From: Verrucomicrobiota bacterium
GTDB taxonomy: Bacteria > Verrucomicrobiota > Verrucomicrobiia > Verrucomicrobiales > V1-33
Length of the DNA stretch: 64,000 bases
NCBI GenBank assembly: GCA_003402705.1
Contig: QQNF01000005.1
Span: forward strand, 49,339-113,338
Direction: 5' to 3'
Every line of letters begins with the position of its first letter. The stretch's first letter is position 1. Positions 42,445 to 54,700 of this stretch are shown here, one piece after another. The notes below the pieces were generated by a model. That model ran no database searches and had not been told where the DNA came from. It saw only the letters and a list, made by a program, of their open reading frames with translations. A program made the position numbers and the translations under genes.

Positions 42445-43975
42445 TTCTGCTTTGTTACTCATACTTCGATGAGTTTTCCGCCTGTTTTCGTCGCCTTTTC
42501 TTCGCTAACTGCTTGTTTCTGGCGCTCTGTTCCCGCTTTTCGTGGCGTCGGGAGATCCTCGCGATGAGTTCAGCCTCACTAGGCCGACGGATCAGCGCCC
42601 ACTCCATCAGTTCCATGATGTCGGCAGCAGTGAGCTCCGGTAGCGGTGCGGTGGTGCTCATTCGCTCCTGCATCTGGAAGAGTATGGCGAGTGCCACCAG
42701 CGCCATATGATGATGCCATGCCACCCAGCCTCTCGCCTGATACTGCGCCATGCCGCAGTGGCTTTTCGCATCCTGAAAACAGCGTTCCACCCAGAACCTG
42801 GCGGCCTGCCAGCCAGCCAGTCTCCGCAGGGAAGTCGTTCTCCCCGCATTGCAGAGGGAATGCTTGAGCGTGCCGTCCGGCATGCGCCGGATCACAAGCC
42901 ACATCTCTGACGGAGTCTCCTCCCCTTCAGTCCATTCCCAGACACGTTCAGCGCATACATCAGCTTCGACATCCCCGTCATCTCCGGGCCGCAGAACGAT
43001 GGTCGTCATCGGCCGCTTCGGGTTGCGCAGGACGTCCGCAGCCACCTGAGCCACCGTTTTCGTGGCTGGTCCCATCAGCTTGGGCCGCTCCGCGCAGGTT
43101 GGTTCCGTGGTGAACAAACGGGCGTTCGACGGCACGTCCACGCAATACGTCAGTCCCTGCTCTTCCATGAATCGGCGCAGCGTTGTGTCTCGTCCGTAGA
43201 ATGCGTCCATGGCCACGCAGCCGAACTTCAGGCCATTGTCGATGGCTTCCGTGATGAGTTCCCTTGCATGGTCGAGTTTCGTCAGAAGTCCCTGCTCGAT
43301 TCGCTCCTCCGGGACGCCCGCTCCGCGGCATCGGTCCGGATCATCAATCCATTCTTTGGGAAGATACAGCCGGGAGCCTGTCAGGCACACGCGGGAGCCG
43401 CAGCTGAGGGCGCTGTAGACTCCTGTCTGGCAGTTGTCCTCCTTGCCGAGCCGGCCGTTCCACTGCCGGGCGACGCCAACGGAAGCCCGCCCTTTCTTGG
43501 CATGCGAAGACTCATCGATCGAAAGTACGGAATCCAGGGTGCCGCCGAGCCGTTCGCCGGCCCGGTCCGCAATGCGGGAATAGAGCAGACTTTCGTCCCA
43601 CGGGCTGGTCGAAATGAACTGCTGAGTAGCCTGGTAGGAATCATCCCAGATGTCAGGTTCCTTCCCGAGGCGTTCATCCATGCGCTCCATGTTCTTGCGC
43701 CGCGTCTCACTGAGCAGCCCGCCAACGTAGCGGCACGCGATGTCCGCACTGTTGGCAGATTTTGTTCTGAAACAGTCCGAAACCTCTTTGACAAAGCTGG
43801 ACATGCGCATAGCGAGGGCTTCAGCGAGCCCACTGACATTTTTTTCTGACCGCTTTGCAGCGGCCCGGTTGGATTATTCTGAAGAAAGGATCCGACGGCG
43901 GCGTGCCGTCTCATCCCCGGCCATTACTTAGCAGTTCCGGGGTATTTTTCGAGAAATATTTGTAACAAAGCAGAA
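42445..43975 (-). mobile_element. IS701-family insertion sequence, 1531 bp
   Basis: Terminal inverted repeats are TTCTGCTTTGTTAC (42445-42458) and GTAACAAAGCAGAA (43962-43975). A CTAG target duplication flanks it (42441-42444 and 43976-43979), matching the YTAR target of IS701-like elements. The surrounding ACTAGT is palindromic, so the exact boundary could shift by one base. One transposase gene fills it, its stop lying inside the left repeat. Confidence 0.92.
42455..43810 (-). CDS. IS701-family DDE transposase
   Basis: A 451-residue DDE transposase of the DDE_5/IS701 type. LDSVLSIDESSHAKKGRASVGVARQWNGRLGK carries the first catalytic Asp and the conserved KKG-x-S-V-G-V-x-R-Q motif; LKFGCVAMDAFYGRD carries the second Asp; WQAARFWVERCFQDAKSHCGMAQYQARGW carries the catalytic Glu, with the H-H-H-M-A-L helix after it. 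The length is full, and the open frame is intact, so the element may still be active. The start is ATG 43810 or the ATG six bases later. The C-terminus (RKQAENSSKYE-stop) ends in the terminal repeat, as in compact elements. Confidence 0.93.
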   Translation of the reverse strand: MRMSSFVKEVSDCFRTKSANSADIACRYVGGLLSETRRKNMERMDERLGKEPDIWDDSYQATQQFISTSPWDESLLYSRIADRAGERLGGTLDSVLSIDESSHAKKGRASVGVARQWNGRLGKEDNCQTGVYSALSCGSRVCLTGSRLYLPKEWIDDPDRCRGAGVPEERIEQGLLTKLDHARELITEAIDNGLKFGCVAMDAFYGRDTTLRRFMEEQGLTYCVDVPSNARLFTTEPTCAERPKLMGPATKTVAQVAADVLRNPKRPMTTIVLRPGDDGDVEADVCAERVWEWTEGEETPSEMWLVIRRMPDGTLKHSLCNAGRTTSLRRLAGWQAARFWVERCFQDAKSHCGMAQYQARGWVAWHHHMALVALAILFQMQERMSTTAPLPELTAADIMELMEWALIRRPSEAELIARISRRHEKREQSARNKQLAKKRRRKQAENSSKYE

Positions 43976-44537
43976 CTAGTCGGACCAATTCTTCGAAACG
44001 CACCGTAAGCACATGGTTGTAGTGATGCGTATTCGTCTTCAATGGTTGTACAGTGGTGGAAGTCCCCATTTTGAAAACTGAGCAATACTTCGTTTGTCGG
44101 TTTGGCCCTTTTTGCCTTAGACAATGCTCCCAGGCTGCAACCGGAAACGAACTCAACCTTTATCATGGATTCCTTAGATCCAACGCGTCCGTAAAAAGGG
44201 TGTGGGTATGAGGGTTTGGCTAAATATCGGAGAAAACGAGGCGTATAAAAAATGGAATCTTTATCCGCTTTAAGAATGTGGGGCGGTGGCTTTAGGGGAC
44301 TGTTCATGTCCGGTGAAGACTCCGCCAAGCACTGCAGAATTGTTGTCTTGCCAACGCCATTGTCACCAAGAAGCAGAGTCCATTGAGACAACTGTCCACC
44401 TGCATTAGTGAACTCAAGAGTCTGTGGGGGATCCCCAAATGTCTTGATATTGGTCAATTCAATTGAGCGAAAGTAGGTATGCGCCGAACTCACAGAGTGT
44501 ATTAATTTAAGTTTGAGCAACCGTAAGCAGACGGAAA

Positions 44538-46697
<2,160 letters not shown>

Positions 46698-46839
46698 ATG
46701 GGTGGAGAGTAGGGACGGGGGGAGCGGAAGTCAATGAGTGGTGCGGCTGGCGCGAGGGGCTGGGAAAACTCATGAAATGTTCATTTTCAGCGTGCGCAGG
46801 GAATGCGTGGGGGAGTCCACCTGAAGATTGAGACGGATC

Positions 46840-47146
<307 letters not shown>

Positions 47147-47281
47147 GCGGGGCGGGGTCATACGCAGGGGAATGGGAGGGCTCAAGGCGAAAAGCGGAAT
47201 TGTTGGGAGGGGGAGAGGAGGGATTTGAACTGGACGGCGGGGGGAAGGGCCATTAGGTGGAAGGAGACCTGAGAGAGAGCC

Positions 47282-48922
47282 ATGCTGGAGATTGTCCAAC
47301 CTTGTCCCCGTTGCCAGACCCCGCTGCTGATTGATGAAGAGAATGCGGGGACGGAGGTGCTGTGTCCGGGGTGCGGGGTGCATCTGGTGTTGCCGCGGGA
47401 GTTGAGTGGGGCGGAGGGTCCGGTGGTTTTTGAGGAAGTGCGCGGGGTGCGTGTGGAGGAGGAGTTGGGTGGCGAGGCGGCGGGTCGGAAGGTGTTTCGG
47501 TTGAACCGGAGTGGACCGGTGACGCTAGGTGAGGGAGTGGAGTCGGTGGCGGTGGATCCGTTGCGGGTGAAGGGGACGGCGTTGCCGACGCGGCGCGGGG
47601 TGGAGAGTGGGGAGGCGATGCGGTTGCTGGCGGCGATGGCGGTGGCACCGGGGCAGGGAGAGGGGGAGGAGGGGGAGCGTCGGGCGAAGACGGTTTTGCC
47701 GGAGCGGCGACAGGTGGAGGATCTGGCGGGAGGGGAGCAGGTGGCGGCGGGGAGGCCGAAGCGGGAGGGCGGGCATTTGCCGCCGCCGCGTCATGCGATT
47801 GGGGAGCTGGCGGCTGAGGCTGCGGAGCGTGCGGGGGTGTCTGCTGGGCCGGTGGAGCCGATTCCGGCGCGTGGGGATGCGGAGTTCAGTGTGACGCTGC
47901 CGACGGTGCGGCGGGAGGGGGGGAGGCCTGCGACGGGTGGGGGGACGTTGTTTGCGGGGTCGGACCGTGCGGTGGAGGGACGGTCGCGCGGGCCTCGGGT
48001 AGCGCCGGAGAGGAGGCCGGCATTTTCACCGAGGCATGAGGCGGATATGTCGCCGGAGCATGTCGGGGAGTGGGGTGGGAGTGGTGATGTGGAGGAGCGG
48101 CCGGCGTCGTTGCGGCGAGCGGCGTCGATTGCGGTGGCGGTGCTGTTGCTGGCGGGGGCGGGTGTGGGGTTGATGATTGCGAAGGGGACGTTCGGGTCGG
48201 CGGTGGTGAAGACGGCGGCGGGCGGGGTGGAGGAGGAGCCGTCGCGGGAGTATGTGGATGCGGCGAGTGCGGCGCTGACGCGGTTTTTCAATGCGGACAC
48301 GATTGAGGTGATGGCGAAGGAGGTGAGGCATCCGGAGGTGACGGTGGAGCGGATGCGGCGGTATTATGCGAGCCAGCTGCTGACGCCGCGGAAGATTGCG
48401 GTGTCGACGGACTGGCAGGAGGTGAGCAATTTCGAGGGATCGGGGATGGATTTTGCGTTTACGACGATTGAGGCGGATGCGGTGAAGGGGCGGCAGGTGT
48501 GGCTGGAGCTGCCGCGGGATGGTGGTGCGCCGCGGATTGACTGGGAGCACCTGGTGTCGTGGTCGGAGGTGTCGTGGACGGAGTTTGTGACGGGGAGTCC
48601 TGAGGGGCCTGGGGAGTTCCGGGTGACGGTGAGTCCTGCGGACAAGTATGAGGGGGCGTTTCCTGACAAGTTCCGGTACATGGCGTTCCGGATGAGTGAT
48701 CCGGAGAAGCGGGTGACGTGTCACGGGTATTGCGAGTCGGATTCCGAGGTGGCTCGGCAATTGCTGGCGGAGTGTCGGCAGGCGCGGCGGCGCGGGGAGG
48801 TGAATGAGGACGGGGAGGGTGAGGCGCGGTGCATCCTGCGGTTGCGGCCGGTGCCTGAAGGGAAGCGGTTCGCCCAGGTGGGGATTGAGGCGTTTGTGTG
48901 GAAGTCGTGGGTGCAGCCGTGA
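47282..48922 (+). CDS. Zinc-ribbon single-pass membrane protein of unknown function
   Basis: A 546-residue protein. The N-terminal zinc ribbon is CPRC at 8-11 and CPGC about 20 residues later. A long low-complexity middle follows, rich in Glu/Arg/Gly/Pro. One membrane helix lies at ~282-300 (ASIAVAVLLLAGAGVGLMIA). The C-terminal ~230 residues are a folded domain (YVDAASAALTRFFNADTIEVMAKEVRHPEVTVERMRRYYASQ..., WLELPRDGGAPRIDWEHLVSW, GYCESDSEVARQLL). The topology would place the ribbon in the cytoplasm and the C-terminal domain outside. No enzyme signature was seen. It lies alone between tRNA-Thr and the lpdA gene. Confidence 0.7.
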   Translation: MLEIVQPCPRCQTPLLIDEENAGTEVLCPGCGVHLVLPRELSGAEGPVVFEEVRGVRVEEELGGEAAGRKVFRLNRSGPVTLGEGVESVAVDPLRVKGTALPTRRGVESGEAMRLLAAMAVAPGQGEGEEGERRAKTVLPERRQVEDLAGGEQVAAGRPKREGGHLPPPRHAIGELAAEAAERAGVSAGPVEPIPARGDAEFSVTLPTVRREGGRPATGGGTLFAGSDRAVEGRSRGPRVAPERRPAFSPRHEADMSPEHVGEWGGSGDVEERPASLRRAASIAVAVLLLAGAGVGLMIAKGTFGSAVVKTAAGGVEEEPSREYVDAASAALTRFFNADTIEVMAKEVRHPEVTVERMRRYYASQLLTPRKIAVSTDWQEVSNFEGSGMDFAFTTIEADAVKGRQVWLELPRDGGAPRIDWEHLVSWSEVSWTEFVTGSPEGPGEFRVTVSPADKYEGAFPDKFRYMAFRMSDPEKRVTCHGYCESDSEVARQLLAECRQARRRGEVNEDGEGEARCILRLRPVPEGKRFAQVGIEAFVWKSWVQP

Positions 48923-49053
48923 GGTTGTGGGTGAGGCTGGTGGTGGGGTTGAGTGGGTGAGGCGTTTCGCCGGTTGCAAACGCGGGCGGTGCCGTCATGG
49001 AATCAGGCAGGTGAGCTGTGGCCGCAGGGGCCGTGGCTTGACTGACAAATCAC

Positions 49054-50436
49054 ATGAAATACGACCTCATCGTCATCGGCGGCGGCCCGGCGGGCTATGT
49101 TGGCGCCATCCGCGCCACGCAACTAGGGAAGAAAGTGGCCTGTGTTGAAGCGGACCGTGCTGGCGGGACGTGTCTCAACTGGGGCTGTATTCCGACGAAG
49201 AGCCTGCTGCGGAATGCGGAGTTGTATCATCTGCTGAAGCACAAGGGTGGGGAGTTCGGGTTCAGTTTTGACAATCTGGCGTATGACTGGAGCAAGATCA
49301 TTGGACGGAGCCGGAAGGTGAGTGACCGGCTGGCTGGGGGGATTGAGTTTCTGTTCAAGAAGAACAAAGTGGATTACATTCGCGGGAATGGAGCGCTGCT
49401 GGGTGGCGGGAAGGTTGAGGTGACCGCGAAGGACGGGGAGAAGAGTGTGATTGAGGGGGAGAAGATTCTGATTGCGACGGGGTGTGCGACGCGGGAGATG
49501 CCTGGTCTTGGGTTTGACGGCAAGGTGGTGATCGGGAGCAAGGATGCGATGGTGCTGGAGCAGCAGCCGAAGGAAGTGATTGTGATCGGGGCTGGGGCGA
49601 TCGGGATTGAGTTTGCGTATTTTTTCAACGCGTTCGGGACGAAGGTGACGGTGGTGGAGATGCAGCCGAACATACTGCCTGTGGAGGACCTTGAAGTTAG
49701 TGTGGCGCTGGAGAAGAGCTTCAAGAAGCAGGGGATTGAGTGCCTGACGTCGACGAAGGTGGTGGGGACGAAGCACACCGGGAGCGGCGTGGAGATTGAA
49801 GTGGAGGGCAAGGATGGGGTGAAGCAGGTGCTGAAGGCGGACGTGTGTCTGGTGGCGATCGGGGTGAAGCCGGTGCTGCCGGGAGGTCAGCAGCCGAAGT
49901 TGAGCGAGCGCGGGTATCTGGTGACGGATGCGCGTTATCAGACGAGCCTGAAGGACGTGTATGCGGCCGGGGACATTATTGGGCCGCCGTGGCTGGCGCA
50001 CGTGGCGAGTTTCGAGGCGATTCAGGCGGTGGACGGGATGTTCACGGCGCACAAGCCGAAGAAGGTGGATGTGTTCCCTGGCTGCACGTATTGCCAGCCG
50101 CAGGTGGCTAGTGTGGGGGTGACGGAGCGTGTGGCGAAGGAGAAGGGCTTGAAGTACCGTGTGGGTGTGTTTCCGTTCCAGGCGAGCGGCAAGGCGCTGG
50201 CGGTTGGTGAGAGCGACGGGTTTGTGAAGCTGATCTTTGGGGAGCCGCACGGGGAAGTGATCGGGGCGCACATCATTGGTCAGGAAGCGACCGAGATGAT
50301 AGCGGAGATGGGACTGGCGATCACGATGGAGGCGACGAAGGACGAGATTGAGGCGACGATTCACGCGCATCCGACGCTGTCGGAGGCGATTCACGAGGCG
50401 ACGGGGGTGGCGTACGGGCACGCGATTCACATTTGA
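49054..50436 (+). CDS. lpdA: Dihydrolipoyl dehydrogenase
   Basis: A 460-residue flavoprotein disulfide reductase. FAD motif VIGGGPAGYVGAIRATQLG at the start; redox disulfide GGTCLNWGCIPTKSL (C41 and C46); NAD motif VIVIGAGAIGIEFAYFFNAFG; central ATGCATREMPG; FAD-binding YAAGDIIGPPWLAHVAS; and the catalytic His-Glu tail HAHPTLSEAIHEATG. It is the E3 component of pyruvate/2-oxoglutarate dehydrogenase and glycine cleavage complexes, reoxidising dihydrolipoamide with NAD+ in the cytoplasm. The other subunits are not adjacent, so it is a stand-alone copy. Confidence 0.96.
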   Translation: MKYDLIVIGGGPAGYVGAIRATQLGKKVACVEADRAGGTCLNWGCIPTKSLLRNAELYHLLKHKGGEFGFSFDNLAYDWSKIIGRSRKVSDRLAGGIEFLFKKNKVDYIRGNGALLGGGKVEVTAKDGEKSVIEGEKILIATGCATREMPGLGFDGKVVIGSKDAMVLEQQPKEVIVIGAGAIGIEFAYFFNAFGTKVTVVEMQPNILPVEDLEVSVALEKSFKKQGIECLTSTKVVGTKHTGSGVEIEVEGKDGVKQVLKADVCLVAIGVKPVLPGGQQPKLSERGYLVTDARYQTSLKDVYAAGDIIGPPWLAHVASFEAIQAVDGMFTAHKPKKVDVFPGCTYCQPQVASVGVTERVAKEKGLKYRVGVFPFQASGKALAVGESDGFVKLIFGEPHGEVIGAHIIGQEATEMIAEMGLAITMEATKDEIEATIHAHPTLSEAIHEATGVAYGHAIHI

Positions 50437-50518
50437 GTCGGGAGCTGAGCCCGCCTGACCGTGAGCCTGTGAGAGGGTTGCGGGAGGTGTGGTCTGGTGA
50501 CATTGATTGAACCATACC

Positions 50519-51559
50519 ATGCCATCCCGCGCCCTACTGCAGACGGTCCGAGTGGTTTTTGTGATTTGCTGCGTGCTGCTGGGGATGTCGGCGGCGGAGG
50601 CGGCGACGAGTTTTTCGCCGTGGGCAGGTGCGGTGATGGGGGCGTTGTTTGCGGGCGGGGTGATTGGGGTGGATTTGATGCTGAGGAACCTGACGATCCG
50701 GAGTTTTTCGGCGGGGACGTTCGGGCTGATGATTGGGATTTTCTGTGCGTGGCTGGTGAACAACATTCCGTGGACGCAGAATGCGGAGGGGAAGGGCGGG
50801 GTGCTGCATCTGGCGGTGTATCTTGGGTTGGGGTATATGGGGACGGCGCTGGCGTTGCGGAGCAACCGGCAGGAGTTTTCGCTGATCATTCCGTACGTGC
50901 GGTTTCGGAACGAAGGGATCATGAGACAGCCGCTGCTGGTGGACACGAACATCCTGATTGACGGGAGGCTGCCGGGGATCTGTGCGACTGGGTTTCTGGA
51001 TGGGACGCTGATTGTGCCGCGGTTTGTGATCAATGAGCTGCATGTGCTGGCGGATCTGCCGGATGCGGTGAAGCGGGAGCGCGGGCGGCGGGGGTTGGGG
51101 TGTCTGGAGGAACTGCAGCGGACGAAGGGGCTGGAGGTGTCGGTGCACGATGATGAGCAGCCGCAGGAGCGGATGGTGGACACGAAGCTGGTGCAGCTGG
51201 CGAAGGCGCTGGATGCGCGGCTGTTGACGAACGATGGGAATCTGGGGCGGGTGGCGCAGCTGCAGGGGGTGCCGGTGTTGAATCTGAATCAACTGGCGCA
51301 GGCGATGCGGCTGACGGTGAATGCGGGGGATGAGGTGGAGCTGGCGCTGGTGAAGGAGGGGCGGGACGAGCATCAGGCGGTGGGGTATCTGGCGGACGGG
51401 ACGATGATCGTGGTGAATCACGCGCGGGAGTGGATCGGGAGCACGGTGCCGGTGGTGGTGGGGTCGGCGCTGCAGACGAGTGCCGGGCGGCTGATTTTTG
51501 CGGAGTTGAAGGGAGCGAAGGCGGGCGGGGAGAATGGGCGCGGGCGGCGGGGCCATTGA
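50519..51559 (+). CDS. Membrane PIN-TRAM domain protein (YacL-like)
   Basis: A ~346-residue protein. Several hydrophobic spans lie in the first ~120 residues (VVFVICCVLLG, AGAVMGALFAGGVIGVDLM, FGLMIGIFCAWLVNNI). A PIN nuclease domain follows: LLVDTNILIDGRLP (first Asp), RFVINELHVLADLPDAVKRERGRRGL, VDTKLVQLAKALDARLLTNDGNLGRVA (later acidic cluster). The C-terminal TRAM-like beta-barrel contains EGRDEHQAVGYLADGTMIVVNHAREWIG. This architecture matches YacL-type membrane-anchored PIN-TRAM proteins, proposed RNases. Start ATG 50519 is preferred over the in-frame TTG at 50507. It lies between lpdA and gltB, on the same strand as both. Confidence 0.85.
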   Translation: MPSRALLQTVRVVFVICCVLLGMSAAEAATSFSPWAGAVMGALFAGGVIGVDLMLRNLTIRSFSAGTFGLMIGIFCAWLVNNIPWTQNAEGKGGVLHLAVYLGLGYMGTALALRSNRQEFSLIIPYVRFRNEGIMRQPLLVDTNILIDGRLPGICATGFLDGTLIVPRFVINELHVLADLPDAVKRERGRRGLGCLEELQRTKGLEVSVHDDEQPQERMVDTKLVQLAKALDARLLTNDGNLGRVAQLQGVPVLNLNQLAQAMRLTVNAGDEVELALVKEGRDEHQAVGYLADGTMIVVNHAREWIGSTVPVVVGSALQTSAGRLIFAELKGAKAGGENGRGRRGH

Positions 51560-51772
51560 GGGGAGGGGCGGGGAGCGCCGGAGTGGAGGGGGGCGAGCGG
51601 GGGTGCCGATGAAAAATTCATGGGGGTGCCTGGCCCTGAGCCTGCTTAGAAATGGTACAAAGCCGTCTTGACCCTGCGGACAAAACCGCTTTACTGCCCG
51701 CCCCCGTAGAACCCCCCTTCCAGCCGCGAGGAAGAGGTTCAGGGCGCTTACTTTTATCGCGACCCCACCTCA

Positions 51773-54700
51773 ATGAACAACCCAGGATTCCCCGAGAAGC
51801 AAGGTCTGTATGACCCGAGGTTTGAGCATGACGCCTGCGGCGTCGGATTTGTCGTTCACATGAAGGGGCGAAAATCGCACGACATTGTGGCGAACGCGCT
51901 GACGATTCTGGAGAATCTGGATCACCGTGGGGCGTGTGTGGAGGAAGGGACTGGGGATGGTGCGGGGATTCTGATTCAGGTGCCGCATGCGTTTCTGGTG
52001 AAGGCTGCGGCGGAGGCTGGTTTTGTGCTACCGGAGGCTGGGCAGTATGGGGTGGCGAATTTGTTTTCGTCGCCGGATGCGGCGGCGCGGGCGAAGGCGA
52101 AGGCGAAGTTTGAGGAAGTGTGTGTGGCGGAGGGCTGTCCGGTGATTGGGTGGCGTGATGTGCCGACGGACAATTCGACGCTTGGGAAGTCGGCGCGAGC
52201 GAGCGAGCCGTTTGTGCTGCAGGTATTCATCAGCCGGAATGCGGCCTTGAAGGAAGATGCGGCGTTTGAGCGGAAGCTGTATGTGATCCGGAAAGTGGCG
52301 CACAATGCGATCCGGGTGCCGAAGATCGATACGTTCTGGTATGCGCCGAGCATGTCGTGCCGGACGCTAGTGTACAAAGGGATGCTGACGCCGGAGCAGG
52401 TTGGGTTTTATTTCCGGGATTTGCGGGATCCGGCGATGAGCAGTGCGCTGGCGCTGGTGCATTCGCGGTTTTCGACGAACACGTTTCCGAGCTGGGAGCG
52501 GTCGCATCCGTACCGGTACATTGCGCACAACGGGGAGATCAACACGCTGCGCGGGAACATCAACTGGATGATTGCGCGGCAGTCGCTGCTGGCGTCGGAG
52601 TTGTTTGGTGAGGACATTCACAAGATCAAGCCGGTGATCAACGTGGACGGTTCGGACTCGACGATTTTCGACAACACGCTGGAGTTGCTGACGATGTCCG
52701 GGCGGTCGTTGCCGCATGCGATGATGATGATGATTCCGGAGCCGTGGTCCGGGCATGAGTCGATGAGCGAGGCGAAGAAGGCGTTTTACGAGTATCACTC
52801 GTGCATCATGGAGCCGTGGGATGGGCCGGCGTCGGTGGCGTTCACGGATGGGACGATGATTGGGGCGACGCTGGACCGGAACGGGTTGAGGCCGTCGCGT
52901 TATTATGTGACGAAGGATGATCTGGTGATCATGGGGTCGGAGGCCGGGGTATTGCCGGTGGCACCTGAGGATGTGGTGATCAAGGGACGGTTGCAGCCGG
53001 GGAAGATGTTCATTGTGAACATGGAGGAGGGGCGGATTGTGCCTGACGACGAGATCAAGGAGCGGATTGCGGGGGCGAAGCCCTATCGCGAGTATCTTGA
53101 CGAGCATCTGGTGAAGATTGCGGACATTGCGGACGGAACGGTGGCGGTGCCGGACCATGAGACCGTGCTGCAGCGGCAGCAGGCGTTTGGTTATTCGTTT
53201 GAGGATCTGCGGATGCTGCTAGTGCCGATGGCGCGGGACGGGGTGGAGGCGATTGGATCGATGGGGACGGACACGCCGCTGGCGATTCTGTCGGCGCGGT
53301 CGAAGCTGCTCTATGACTATTTCCAGCAGTTGTTTGCGCAGGTGACGAATCCGCCGATTGACTGTATCCGTGAGGAGATTGTGACCTCGTCGGTGACGAC
53401 GATTGGAGCGGAGGGTAATCTGCTGAAGCCTGAGCCTGAGAGTTGTCATTTGATTGAGTTGAAGACGCCGGTGCTGAGCAATGAGGAACTGGCGAAGCTG
53501 AAGAGTGTGGCGAAGGGTCGGTTCCAGTCGGCGACGCTGCCGATCCTGTTTGATCCTGCGCTGGGTGCGGGCGGATTGGAGAAGGCGATGGATGAATTGT
53601 GTGCGGCGGCGGATGCGCTGGTGGCGGCTGGGAAGAACATTCTGATTCTTTCGGACCGCGGGGTGGACCGTGACCATGCGGCGATTCCTGCGCTGCTGGC
53701 GGTGGCGGGGCTTCATCACCATTTGATCCGGAAAGGGACGCGGACGCAGATGGACATCGTGCTGGAGTCCGGGGAGCCGCGTGAGGTGCATCACCTGTGC
53801 ACGCTGATTGGTTATGGTTGCGGGGCGATCAATCCGTATCTGGCGTTTGAGACGCTCGATGACATGATTCGGCAGGGATTGCTAGTGAATGTAGATCACA
53901 AGACGGCGTGCAAGAATTACATCAAGGCGGCGACGAAGGGGGTGATCAAGGTGGCGTCGAAGATTGGGATCAGCACGATGCAGAGTTACCGCGGGGCGCA
54001 GATTTTCGAGGCTGTTGGGTTGAGTCAGGCGCTGGTGGACAAGTATTTCACCTGGACGGCGACGCGGATTGAGGGAGCGGATCTCGGGGTGATTGCGGAG
54101 GAAGCGCTGGTGCGGCACCGTCGGGCATTTCCGGAGCGCGAGGTGGCTGGTCCGGCGCTGGACACTGGTGGTGAGTATCAGTGGCGGCGCGAAGGTGAGG
54201 CGCACTTGTTCAGTCCGCAGACGATTCATGCGTTGCAGCGTGCGGTGCGGATGGGGAGTTTCGATGCGTTCAAGGTGTATTCGGAAGGGGTGAATAACCA
54301 GACGCGGCAGCAGTTCACGCTGCGCGGGTTGCTGGCGTTCAAGCCGACGGTGGCGGTGCCGCTGGAGGAAGTGGAGTCGGCGGAGTCGATCATGAAGCGC
54401 TTCAAGACTGGGGCGATGAGTTACGGGTCGATTTCGAGTGAGGCGCATGAAGCGCTGGCGATTGCGATGAACCGCATTGGCGGGAAGTCGAATACTGGTG
54501 AGGGTGGTGAGGATCCTGAGCGTTACACGTGGACGAACGAGCGCGGGGATTCGAAGAACAGTGCGATCAAGCAGGTGGCGTCTGGGCGTTTCGGGGTGAC
54601 GAGCCTTTATCTGACGCAGGCGAAGGAGATTCAGATCAAGATGGCGCAGGGCGCGAAGCCTGGAGAAGGCGGGCAGCTGCCTGGGGCGAAGGTGTATCCG

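Larger units (their letters stand above)
41609..44493 (-). pseudogene. Septu PtuA-like AAA ATPase, interrupted by an IS701-family element
   Basis: The N-terminal piece (44493 to ~43976) has IELTNIKTFG and WTLLLGDNGVGKTTILQCLA (Walker A). The C-terminal piece (about 42440 to 41609) has STGYRATMAWVTDFA, AVVLVDQIDTHLHPKWQ (Walker B region) and FIVTAHSPLMVLAL (sensor/H-loop). Removing the element plus one CTAG copy joins RRIGPTS to IGAELNPDSCANLFDDN in frame, giving a full-length ATPase of ~450 residues. The likely start is GTG 44493; a GTG at 44541 overlaps the thiC stop (GTGA). In PtuA-type proteins the ATPase senses invasion and gates the HNH subunit. The Walker B Glu is replaced by Gln (VDQID). 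Confidence 0.85.

Noticed and set aside
51560..51772. Possible gltB leader RNA
   Set aside because: No recognised riboswitch pattern; only a weak -35-like TTGACC was seen.
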